Assembly: GCF_020905345.1 (NCBI RefSeq)
Contig: NZ_JAJJMO010000001.1
Coordinates: forward strand, 3,658,001 to 3,722,000
Length of the DNA stretch: 64,000 nt
Reading direction: 5' to 3'
Source: Flavobacterium pisciphilum
GTDB lineage: Bacteria > Bacteroidota > Bacteroidia > Flavobacteriales > Flavobacteriaceae
Position 1 is the stretch's first letter; the number at the start of each line of letters is the position of its first letter. Below, one piece after another: positions 41,892 through 49,955 of this stretch. The position numbers and the translations under genes are program-made. A model generated the notes under the pieces. The model ran no database searches. It was not told the origin of the DNA and saw only the letters and a program-made list of their open reading frames with translations.

Positions 41892-43127
41892 ATGGCAGCA
41901 GAAGATAAAGAGATTATTTTATTAAAGGTTTCAGGTCATGATAAACCAGGAGTTACAGCTGGTTTAACCGCAGTATTGGCTACTTATGATGCTATTATTT
42001 TAGATATTGGGCAAGCCGATATCCATGACACACTTTCTCTAGGAATTTTGTTCGAAATCGAAGCCGGTTCCAATTCAGGGCCCGTTTTAAAAGATTTATT
42101 GTTTAAGGCCTATGAATTAGAAGTTAAGGTTAAATTTATTCCAATTTCTGTTGAAGATTATGAGATGTGGGTAAAAACGCAATCTAAGCAACGCTACATC
42201 ATCAATATTCTAGGAGAAAAGTTAGCAGCGTCACAATTGGCAGCTGTAGCTAAATTATTGTCCGACCAAAACTTAAATATTGTTTCGATAATTCGATTAA
42301 CAGGGAGAACATCAGTTGTAGAAACAGAAGAATATCCACGGTCATGCATACAATTGTCACTAACAGGAGATGTTGTAGATAAGATTGCTATGACGGCAAG
42401 TTTCATGGAAATTTCCAGAACATTAAATGTAGATATCTCTTTTCAAGAAGATAATATTTATAGAAGAAACAGACGTTTGGTATGTTTTGATATGGATTCA
42501 ACCTTAATTCAAACCGAAGTAATAGACGAGCTAGCTGAGTTGAATGGAGTAGGCGAGCAAGTAAGAGCAATTACAGAATCGGCTATGAATGGCGAAATAG
42601 ATTTTAATGAAAGCTTTAAGCAGCGTATGGCATTGTTAGAAGGGCTGAGCGAAGATGTGCTGCAATCTGTTGCCGAAAAGTTGCCAATAACCAAAGGAGC
42701 ACATCGATTAATGAAAGCCCTAAAATATTACGGATATAAAACGGCTATACTATCGGGAGGATTCACCTATTTTGGAGAATATTTACAAAAAGAACTAGGT
42801 ATCGATTACGTGCATGCCAACCAATTAGAAATTAAAGATGGTAAATTAACGGGTAAATATTTAGGCGATATTGTAGATGGTCAAAAGAAAGCAGAATACT
42901 TAAGAGCTATTGCCGAAAAAGAAGGGATTCACATCAATCAAACCATAGCGGTTGGAGATGGAGCAAACGATTTGCCAATGCTTAATTTAGCAGGTCTAGG
43001 AATCGCTTTTCATGCAAAACCTACAGTAAAAGAAAACGCAGCAACTTCTATTTCAAGTTTAGGACTAGATGGCGTTTTGTATCTATTAGGATATCATGAT
43101 AGGTATATCGATATGATTAATAAATAG
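41892..43127 (+). CDS. serB: Phosphoserine phosphatase with N-terminal ACT domains
   Basis: A 411-residue enzyme: two N-terminal ACT-like regions (about 5-85 and 95-180; KVSGHDKPGVTAGLTA at the start), then a HAD phosphatase with CFDMDSTLIQTE (nucleophile Asp, about residues 198-205), the SGGF motif, the catalytic Lys region (GQKK) and GDGANDLPML. It is the last step of serine biosynthesis; the ACT domains probably sense serine. It is monocistronic, with a terminator at 43193-43226. Confidence 0.95.
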   Translation: MAAEDKEIILLKVSGHDKPGVTAGLTAVLATYDAIILDIGQADIHDTLSLGILFEIEAGSNSGPVLKDLLFKAYELEVKVKFIPISVEDYEMWVKTQSKQRYIINILGEKLAASQLAAVAKLLSDQNLNIVSIIRLTGRTSVVETEEYPRSCIQLSLTGDVVDKIAMTASFMEISRTLNVDISFQEDNIYRRNRRLVCFDMDSTLIQTEVIDELAELNGVGEQVRAITESAMNGEIDFNESFKQRMALLEGLSEDVLQSVAEKLPITKGAHRLMKALKYYGYKTAILSGGFTYFGEYLQKELGIDYVHANQLEIKDGKLTGKYLGDIVDGQKKAEYLRAIAEKEGIHINQTIAVGDGANDLPMLNLAGLGIAFHAKPTVKENAATSISSLGLDGVLYLLGYHDRYIDMINK

Positions 43128-43192
43128 AAGATTATTAAATACAATCTTGTTGCTTCGAAGAAGAAGGCACTTGATAAAATATATAAAAAGAG

Positions 43193-43226
43193 AAACCTCA
43201 GCTTAAATTAAAGTTGAGGTTTTTTT
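43193..43226 (+). terminator. Intrinsic terminator after serB
   Basis: AAACCTCA (43193-43200) pairs with TGAGGTTT (43215-43222), extended inward by CTT/AAG with a G-T pair; T-tract to 43226. Confidence 0.85.
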
Positions 43227-43228
43227 AT

Positions 43229-43435
43229 GGGCATGCCCCGCAGAAAAAGCGGGTCGGGCTATACATTTCAATCTTTTATGCCATCCCGATTGCTATCGGG
43301 ACCAGCACAAAAGGATTTCCATTGCTATCCCTCATGCGATATAGTACATTTGTTTTTAAAATAGAGTAAATACTCAATCTCTAAACCTTGTCACTTCGAC
43401 AGAGGAGAAGTCGCACGAGTAGTTCAAGTCGACTA
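43229..43435. repeat. Two dispersed-repeat-type segments downstream of serB
   Basis: The 323-bp gap between serB and the GH3 gene holds no gene. After the terminator, 43229-43345 is GC-richer than its surroundings and contains GCCCCGC/GCGGG and a perfect CCCGAT...ATCGGG hairpin (43284-43300). A second segment, 43386-43435, begins TTGTCACTTCGACAGAGGAG. Both look like repeats that I recall in many flavobacterial intergenic regions (from memory). Their origin is unknown; they may be remnants of a mobile or REP-like element. Confidence 0.6.
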
Positions 43436-43450
43436 AAACTAATTAGATTT

Positions 43451-44962
43451 CTAACTCATCTGTTTCAACTGTTCCAAATAATCTCTTTGATTCGAAAGCC
43501 TTGGGATTTTATGTTGTCCGCCTAGTTTATCGCGTTCTTTTAACCAGTCGTAAAATAAATTCTCTCTGGCAACATTAATCACCAAAGGATTTAGTGTCAT
43601 ATTATTGTAACGTTTGGCTTCGTAATCAGAGTTCAAAGATTGTAAGGTTTCATCAAGTGCTTTTTGAAAAAGACCAACATCAGCGGGTTTTTTCTTAAAT
43701 TCAATCATCCATTCGTGAGCCCCTTTTTCTTTGTCTTGCATGAATATCGGAGCTACAGTATAATCTATAACTTCGGTATTTGTTAATAGGCATGCTTTGG
43801 CAATAGCTTGATCGGTATTTTCGACCATTAGCTCTTCGCCAAAAACATTGATATGGTGTTTAGTTCTTCCAGTAACTCTAATTCTATATGGATTTAAAGA
43901 AGTGAATCGAACGGTATCACCAATTAAATATCGCCATAAACCCGAATTAGTAGTAATAACGATTGCATAATTTTTGTCTAATTCAACATCGGCTAATCGA
44001 ATAACTTTTTGTTCCGGTCTTCCAAAAGTTTCCATTGGAATGAATTCGTAAAAAATTCCATAATCCAACATTAGTAATAAATCGCTAGAATTATTTAAAT
44101 CCTGAATAGCAAAGAACCCTTCAGAGGCATTGTATATTTCGTAGTATTTAAAATCTTTTTTCGGTAATATGTTTTTGTATTGTTCTCTGTACGGAGAGAA
44201 ACTCACACCACCATGGAAATAGACTTCCAGATTAGGCCATATTTCAAATAAATTTCCTTTTCCAGAATCTTCCAGAACGCGGTTCATTAATACCAACATC
44301 CACGACGGGACACCAGCAAAACTGGTCACATTCTCATTTTTTGTTTCATTTATAATAGCAGCAATTTTAGTTTCCCATTCGCTCATAAGCGAAGTTTTAT
44401 TACTAGGAGTGCTGCTAAACTCTGCCCAAATAGGCATGTTTTCAATTAATATAGCCGATAAATCTCCAAAGAAAGTATTGTTGTTCTCGTAAATTTGAGA
44501 ACTTCCGCCTAAACGAAGGCTCTTACCCAAAAATAATTCAGAGTCCTCATTGTTGTTCAAGTATAAGCACAATAAATCTTTACTTCCTTTATAATGGCAA
44601 TCTTCTAAAGCTTCATTACTTACAGGTATAAATTTGCTTTTTGCATTTGTAGTTCCGCTAGACTTAGCAAACCATTTTATAGGAGTTTCCCAAAAAACAT
44701 TTTGCTCCCCCTGACGCGTACGTTCAATTAAAGGTTGTAATTCTTCATAAGTAGCAATAGGAAGCCTTTCAGAAAAAGTTTGATAAGAGTTAATCGAAGC
44801 AAAATCATATTGTTTACCAACAATAGTATTCTCGGCAGCCAATATTAAATTATGAAGTAGCTCTTCCTGTACTTCATTTGGGTATTTAAGAAAAAGCTCT
44901 ATTTGATGAATTCTTTGTTTAAGAACCCAAGAGGCAAATGAATTGATTATTGATAGAGGCAT
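43451..44962 (-). CDS. GH3 auxin-responsive promoter family protein
   Basis: A 503-residue member of the GH3 group of acyl-adenylate-forming enzymes: an N-terminal QEELLHNLILAAENTIVGKQ region, the ATP-binding segment SSGTTNAKSKFIPVS (about 108-122), the SEGFFAIQ region and a C-terminal lid with the GRTKHHINVFGEELMVENTDQA motif. Plant GH3 enzymes conjugate amino acids to jasmonate or auxin; the bacterial substrate is unknown. It is transcribed from a consensus minus-strand promoter at 45080-45108 that faces the DUF2797 promoter. Confidence 0.9.
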   Translation of the reverse strand: MPLSIINSFASWVLKQRIHQIELFLKYPNEVQEELLHNLILAAENTIVGKQYDFASINSYQTFSERLPIATYEELQPLIERTRQGEQNVFWETPIKWFAKSSGTTNAKSKFIPVSNEALEDCHYKGSKDLLCLYLNNNEDSELFLGKSLRLGGSSQIYENNNTFFGDLSAILIENMPIWAEFSSTPSNKTSLMSEWETKIAAIINETKNENVTSFAGVPSWMLVLMNRVLEDSGKGNLFEIWPNLEVYFHGGVSFSPYREQYKNILPKKDFKYYEIYNASEGFFAIQDLNNSSDLLLMLDYGIFYEFIPMETFGRPEQKVIRLADVELDKNYAIVITTNSGLWRYLIGDTVRFTSLNPYRIRVTGRTKHHINVFGEELMVENTDQAIAKACLLTNTEVIDYTVAPIFMQDKEKGAHEWMIEFKKKPADVGLFQKALDETLQSLNSDYEAKRYNNMTLNPLVINVARENLFYDWLKERDKLGGQHKIPRLSNQRDYLEQLKQMS

Positions 44963-45040
44963 GAATGATTTTAGATTTTAGTTCAGATAGTTATCAGAAG
45001 CTGATTTTTCTATTAACGCAAAAAGTCAGGAATTTAAGAT

Positions 45041-45070
45041 TTGAATATCGGTAGACAAATACTAACTTTG
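45041..45070 (+). promoter_or_regulatory. Consensus promoter toward the DUF2797 gene
   Basis: TTG (45041-45043), a 19-nt spacer, TAACTTTG (45063-45070). The leader to the ATG at 45234 would be about 155 nt. It faces the GH3 promoter only 9 nt away (-7 to -7). Confidence 0.6.
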
Positions 45071-45079
45071 TCGTTGTAC

Positions 45080-45108
45080 CAAAAATAGTGTTTTTTTATA
45101 AATGACAA
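45080..45108 (-). promoter_or_regulatory. Consensus promoter toward the GH3 gene
   Basis: Minus strand: TTG (45108-45106), an 18-nt spacer, TATTTTTG (45087-45080). The leader to the GH3 ATG at 44962 is about 110 nt. Confidence 0.6.
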
Positions 45109-45233
45109 TTCTATTTATGGCAAAGATTCCAATTCAAAAATGGAATTTTAACAATAAAAAAATTAAATTCCTCGAAGAGAGTTTAAAATTCAAAAGTAAC
45201 TTCCGATGGCTCGGAACTAAAAACTAAAATCTA

Positions 45234-46028
45234 ATGCAATATCAAGGAGTACTTACAAAGATGCAAACCGAAATGGGGAGCCCAATTCAATATTATTTAG
45301 TTTTTGAAGACAGCTTTATTAATGTCAATCAATTATTGAATAAAGAAATTGAAATCAATTTTGTAGGTTACCAATGTTTGAATTGTGGTAAAAAGAAAAA
45401 AATATTCCGTCAAGGATTTTGCTACGATTGTTTTTATTCAAGTCCAGCAGTTGGCGATTGGATTATGAAACCAGAATTAAGCACAGCACATTTAGGAATT
45501 CAGGATCGTGATTTGGTATATGAAGAAAAAGTACAATTACAGCCTCATATTGTATATCTAGCTTTGTCTAGTGAAGTAAAAGTAGGAGTAACCAGAAAAA
45601 CACAAGTACCAACCCGTTGGATAGATCAGGGAGCAACGCAAGCTTTGGCAATTGTAGAAGTTCCAAATCGATATTTAGCAGGAATTACTGAGGTAGCTTT
45701 AAAGAGTCATTATGCGGATAAAACAAATTGGCGAAAAATGCTTCAGAACAATATCGAAAGTGTTGATTTAGTTTTAGAAAAAGCTAAAGTCGAAAGCTTG
45801 ATTCCAAATGAAGTTCGTGACTATTTCTTTCCGGAGAAAAATGATTTGTATGAAATGCATTATCCAGTTTTAGAATATCCAAAAAAAGTAGCAAGTTTAA
45901 GTTTAGATAAAACACCAACATTTCAAGGAAAACTTACTGGAATAAAAGGGCAATATTTATTGTTTGCAGACGGAACCGTTTTTAATATCCGTGGATCAGA
46001 AGGATACGTGGTAACGATTAACGTTTAG
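45234..46028 (+). CDS. DUF2797 domain-containing protein with zinc-ribbon-like cysteines
   Basis: A 264-residue cytoplasmic protein with four cysteines as CLNC (48, 51) and CYDC (63, 66), a zinc-ribbon-like set, followed by the DUF2797 body (DRDLVYEEKVQLQPHIVYLALSSEVKVGVTR, WIDQGATQALAI). The VKVGVTRK..PTRWIDQGA segment resembles a GIY-YIG-like core; no catalytic function is established. It has its own promoter, which overlaps the region of the GH3 promoter. It is convergent with the LacI-type regulator gene. Confidence 0.88.
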   Translation: MQYQGVLTKMQTEMGSPIQYYLVFEDSFINVNQLLNKEIEINFVGYQCLNCGKKKKIFRQGFCYDCFYSSPAVGDWIMKPELSTAHLGIQDRDLVYEEKVQLQPHIVYLALSSEVKVGVTRKTQVPTRWIDQGATQALAIVEVPNRYLAGITEVALKSHYADKTNWRKMLQNNIESVDLVLEKAKVESLIPNEVRDYFFPEKNDLYEMHYPVLEYPKKVASLSLDKTPTFQGKLTGIKGQYLLFADGTVFNIRGSEGYVVTINV

Positions 46029-46037
46029 TCATCCTTA

Positions 46038-47063
46038 TTATCTCATCGTTGATTCTCTCTCGATAATAAGTGTTGGAAGTTCGATGGTTTCATGTGTAAC
46101 CGGAAGACGTTCCTTAATTTGAGCAATTTCATTTATTAATATAGCAGCTGCCCGTTGACCAATATCATAACCAGGTTGGTCAATAGTGGTTAGCTTCGGA
46201 GAAATTACAGTAGACATAAACCAATTGCTAAAACCAAAAACAGCAATTTGCTCAGGAATCTTAATCTGCATATCGTTAAGGTATTTAATAATACCAATAG
46301 CTACTAAATCTGTGATAGCAAAAACAGCATCTACATCCTTATGTTCCTCAACTAGTTTTTGCGCATTGGCGTAACCATCTTCAAAATCAGAATTGTGATC
46401 ACACAAATAAACTAGAGAAGGGTCGTAAGGAATATTATGATCCTCAAGAGCTTTTTTGTATCCAAGAAAACGATCAATAGAATTTTGAGGAGTATAAGAA
46501 CCTCTAAAATGAGCAATTTTTTTATACCCTTTATTTATTAGATAAGTTACTGCATCGTAAGCAGCTTTACGGTCATTTATAATCACTTTCGAGCAATCGA
46601 CAAGCTTGGCTATTTTATCAAACAATACTACAGGAGTATTCTTTTTTATAGCATCGTTAATATGAGAGAAATCATCCGTTTCGTTAGACAATGAAATTAA
46701 AATTCCATCTACTCTTTTTTGTTGTAACAAGGTAATCTGCTTTTTTTCAAGTTCATATTTTTCATTAGATTGTAAAATAATCACAAGATACCCCCTGTTT
46801 TCAGCTTCATCTATAATACCATTTAAAACACTCGAAAAGAAATGATGAACCATTGTAGGAATAACAACTCCAAGAGTTTTGGTTTCGTTTGTCCTAAGGT
46901 TTACTGCATTAGCATTGGGCTTGTAATTCATAATAGCGACCATTTCAAGAACTCTTGCTCTGGTAGTATCGCTAATATCAGTATAGCCCTTTAATGCTTT
47001 CGAAACAGTTGTAACGGATATTCCTAAAGCAGTCGCAATGTCTATAAGTCTGGTATCATTCAT
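46038..47063 (-). CDS. LacI family transcriptional regulator of the trehalose locus
   Basis: A 341-residue regulator: an N-terminal LacI helix-turn-helix (about 4-55: IATALGISVTTVSKALKG, hinge PNANAVNLR) and a periplasmic-binding-protein-like sensor domain (about 60-335). It lies divergent from the TonB receptor, permease and trehalase genes, with two 14-bp palindromes (CGAAAACGTTTTCG) between, which fit LacI-type operators with a central CG. The effector is probably trehalose or a derivative (inference). The operators lie upstream of the receptor's -33 element, so activation rather than simple repression is possible. Confidence 0.92.
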   Translation of the reverse strand: MNDTRLIDIATALGISVTTVSKALKGYTDISDTTRARVLEMVAIMNYKPNANAVNLRTNETKTLGVVIPTMVHHFFSSVLNGIIDEAENRGYLVIILQSNEKYELEKKQITLLQQKRVDGILISLSNETDDFSHINDAIKKNTPVVLFDKIAKLVDCSKVIINDRKAAYDAVTYLINKGYKKIAHFRGSYTPQNSIDRFLGYKKALEDHNIPYDPSLVYLCDHNSDFEDGYANAQKLVEEHKDVDAVFAITDLVAIGIIKYLNDMQIKIPEQIAVFGFSNWFMSTVISPKLTTIDQPGYDIGQRAAAILINEIAQIKERLPVTHETIELPTLIIERESTMR

Positions 47064-47111
47064 TTAATAAATGTAATAAAACTAATTGATAATTATTTAA
47101 TTTTAATTAAT

Positions 47112-47146
47112 CGAAAACGTTTTCGGCGAAATCGAAAACGTTTTCG
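47112..47146. promoter_or_regulatory. Tandem LacI-type operators
   Basis: Two identical perfect palindromes CGAAAACGTTTTCG at 47112-47125 and 47133-47146, centres 21 bp apart (two helical turns, so both on the same DNA face). They lie 49-83 bp before the lacI-type ATG and 14-48 bp before the receptor's TTG -33 element. Confidence 0.88.
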
Positions 47147-47159
47147 GTAAAAATCAGCA

Positions 47160-47188
47160 TTGAGATGAAAAAATAGGCAATAGTTTTA
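47160..47188 (+). promoter_or_regulatory. Probable promoter of the trehalose receptor operon
   Basis: TTG (47160-47162), an 18-nt spacer, TAGTTTTA (47181-47188), one mismatch from TAnnTTTG. The ATG at 47221 is 32 nt further. Confidence 0.5.
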
Positions 47189-47220
47189 CCCTAACTAATA
47201 ACCTAACCAAATAATAAATC

Positions 47221-49866
47221 ATGAAACAGTTTAATTCAAACACAATAACATCGTTTTGGATGTTGTTGTTATTTATCATTCCAGCAATGGTTTTTTCACA
47301 AGAAAAAGGCAGTGTATCTGGACAAGTATTTGATGAAAATGGGCAAACAGCTCCAGGAGCAAATATTGTTATTCAAGGCTCTTCAATAGGGGTAAGCTCA
47401 GATGTAGATGGAGGATTTACACTTCTTAATCTTTCAGGAGGGACTTACATTATTCTTGTTACAAATATTGGATATAAATCAACTCAAAAGAGTGTTGTCC
47501 TTAAAGATGGGGAAAACATAAAGCTTGATTTTCATTTAGAGGCAGAATCTCAAAGTTTAAAGGAAGTAGTTGTTACAGGTTCATCAAATCCAAGGTCAAA
47601 ATTAGAGTCAAGTATTGCAATTACTACTTTGGGAGCAAAGGCTATTGAGAATAGAGCTCCTATTAGTACGGCAGATATTCTTCAGACTATTCCGGGGTTT
47701 GTGGTTGAAACATCGGGTGGAGAAGTAGGGAATAACCTTTTTGCGAGAGGAATTCCATCAGCAGGAGCTTATGAATATGTGCAAATTCAAGAAGATGGTT
47801 TAGCAGTTTTTGAAGATGGAGCTTTGCAGTTTGCAAATGCAGATAACTGGTACAGACTAGATGAAACGGTGAGCAAAATGGAAGCAGTTCGAGGAGGTTC
47901 AGCATCAATTTTTGCATCAAATGCTCCAGGAGGAATTGTCAATTTTATTTCGAAAACAGGACAGAATGAATTTCAAGGAAAAGCAAAATTGACTGTTGGA
48001 GATTATGGTTTATTCCGTACCGATCTTAACTTAAGTGGTGCATTGGTTAAAGATAAATTGTTTTTTAATGTAGGAGGATTTTATAGAGCCGATGACGGAA
48101 TTAGAAAAACAGGTTTTACTGCAAATAAAGGGGGGCAAGTAAAAATGAATCTTACCTATAAGTTTGATGATGGAGGATATTTGAGATTAAATTACAAAAA
48201 ATTAGATGATAGAAACACCTTCTATTTACCAATTCCATTAAAAAGTAATAATGGAAAGGTAGAAGGCGTAAGTGGTTTTGATCCAAATTACGGAACGCTT
48301 ACTTCTGCAAATTTCTCTCGTTTGAGTGTGCCACAATATGGAGGAGGAACTTTTAAAGCTGATTTAGAAGATGGAGTACATCCAGTTGTAAATGCTATAG
48401 GAGCTGAATTTAAAAAGAAAATAGCCGAAAAAGTTACTTTAAAGAATGCATTCAGAAACACAAAAATAGATTTGAATTACAATGCAATTTATAGTAGTGG
48501 CGGACCGTGGACACAAGCAGGTTATGCAACAGATGTACAAAACTTAGCTCCAGCAAATACAGGAGATTTAAGTTATACTTATGTAGATAATAATACAGCC
48601 TTAAATCCAAATGCATTGATTATGAGAGCAGATCATTGGTACATAAATAAACAAATGGATAATTTCGCCAACAATTTGTCTTTTAACTTCGATTTAAAAC
48701 CTGTTAATCTTACAGTTGGATATTATTATTCTAATTGGAAATCAAATCAATACTGGAATTGGAGTAATTATCTAGTAGATGTTACTGATAATCCAAGATT
48801 GGTAAATGTAAACAATACCGCAAGTGGGGTAGCCCATACTTGGAACGGAATAGAAAGAATTACATGGTTAGAAAGAGATGCACAAACAAAAGGGAAACTA
48901 AACGATTTTTATGTGGATGCTGAAATCGAAGCAACAGATAAACTAACATTTAATGCAGGTTTGAGATACGACAAAAATATATATTCAGGATATAGAGATA
49001 ATGCACGTTTTGGAGCTGAAAATTTAGGAGTTTTAGATAATAACACAGCAGATGATGCAGTAACTACAATTCAAGGAAATCCATATACGTATTGGAGATA
49101 TGATGTAAGTGAGATTTCGTATACAGCTGCAGGAAATTATAAGTTCAATGATAATATGGCCTCTTATTTAAGATATAGCCACGGTTTTAGATCACCAATC
49201 GAGGAGTCATTTTATGACAATGCTAAAGATTTAAGCAAACTAAAAAATACTTTCGTAAATCAATTAGAGCTAGGTTATAAATATGCCAACTCATTCCTTT
49301 CTGTGAATGCCAACTTATTTCACATGAATTTAAAGAATGTAGCCTTTACGGATATATTAGCGGATGGATCATCTGAAAATAAATTCGCGGATATAAACAA
49401 TCTAGGATTAGAAGTAGAAACGAATCTAAGATATAGTATAGCGAGACTGAATTTTAACTTCACAGTTCAAAATCCAAAGTATGATAATTTTACAGGTCAA
49501 AATGCCGATGGAAGCACTTTCGATTTTAACGGAAATACAGCCCGTAGAATACCTAAATTCTTCTGTACGATAAGACCAGAAGTGGATATAACCAAAAGAT
49601 TAGCAGGGTATGTTCAGTATACTTATTTTGATAAAAAATATACAAATCAGGATAATAAGCAAGTTTTGCCAGCTTTTAAAGAAGTTGGAGCAGGTTTAAG
49701 CTATGTAGTTAATAATTTAAGATTTGCTGTAGATGGGACTAATTTATTCAATGAAATTGGCTTAACAGAAGGAAATCCAAGACAATCAACATCAGATACA
49801 GATGTGTTTTTAGCAAGACCAATTTTGGGGCGTGCATTCAGATTTTCAGTAGCAATCAACTTTTAG
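47221..49866 (+). CDS. TonB-dependent receptor, probable trehalose or trehalose-containing glycan uptake
   Basis: An 881-residue outer-membrane receptor: signal peptide (ending MVFSQ), an N-terminal carboxypeptidase-regulatory-like domain (about 30-110), a plug domain (about 120-240) and a 22-strand barrel, ending FRFSVAINF with the C-terminal Phe. It is shorter than typical SusC proteins, and there is no SusD gene beside it. TonB-ExbBD must energise uptake. The operator-linked LacI regulator and downstream permease and trehalase suggest import of trehalose or a larger trehalose glycoside. A hairpin-plus-T-tract follows at 49890-49924. Confidence 0.9.
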   Translation: MKQFNSNTITSFWMLLLFIIPAMVFSQEKGSVSGQVFDENGQTAPGANIVIQGSSIGVSSDVDGGFTLLNLSGGTYIILVTNIGYKSTQKSVVLKDGENIKLDFHLEAESQSLKEVVVTGSSNPRSKLESSIAITTLGAKAIENRAPISTADILQTIPGFVVETSGGEVGNNLFARGIPSAGAYEYVQIQEDGLAVFEDGALQFANADNWYRLDETVSKMEAVRGGSASIFASNAPGGIVNFISKTGQNEFQGKAKLTVGDYGLFRTDLNLSGALVKDKLFFNVGGFYRADDGIRKTGFTANKGGQVKMNLTYKFDDGGYLRLNYKKLDDRNTFYLPIPLKSNNGKVEGVSGFDPNYGTLTSANFSRLSVPQYGGGTFKADLEDGVHPVVNAIGAEFKKKIAEKVTLKNAFRNTKIDLNYNAIYSSGGPWTQAGYATDVQNLAPANTGDLSYTYVDNNTALNPNALIMRADHWYINKQMDNFANNLSFNFDLKPVNLTVGYYYSNWKSNQYWNWSNYLVDVTDNPRLVNVNNTASGVAHTWNGIERITWLERDAQTKGKLNDFYVDAEIEATDKLTFNAGLRYDKNIYSGYRDNARFGAENLGVLDNNTADDAVTTIQGNPYTYWRYDVSEISYTAAGNYKFNDNMASYLRYSHGFRSPIEESFYDNAKDLSKLKNTFVNQLELGYKYANSFLSVNANLFHMNLKNVAFTDILADGSSENKFADINNLGLEVETNLRYSIARLNFNFTVQNPKYDNFTGQNADGSTFDFNGNTARRIPKFFCTIRPEVDITKRLAGYVQYTYFDKKYTNQDNKQVLPAFKEVGAGLSYVVNNLRFAVDGTNLFNEIGLTEGNPRQSTSDTDVFLARPILGRAFRFSVAINF

Positions 49867-49889
49867 TTTTTTTATATTAATTAGTTCAG

Positions 49890-49924
49890 CCAAATGCTGT
49901 TGTAATAACGGCATTTGGGTTTTT
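49890..49924 (+). terminator. Intra-operon terminator between receptor and permease
   Basis: CCAAATGC (49890-49897) pairs with GCATTTGG (49911-49918), followed by G and T5. It lies between the receptor and MFS genes and would make transcription of the permease and trehalase lower than that of the receptor. Confidence 0.6.
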
Positions 49925-49955
49925 GTTACATTCGTTAGTAAATCAATATGTTAAG

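Noticed and set aside
45117..45227. 36-codon frame just before the DUF2797 gene
   Set aside because: The sequence has AATTCC-type repeats common in flavobacterial leaders and ends in an ACTAAAAAC repeat-like tract; no protein features.
46066..47220. SusCD-type polysaccharide utilisation locus
   Set aside because: No SusD homologue, no extracellular glycosidase and a receptor of sub-SusC length; the trehalase points to disaccharide use.
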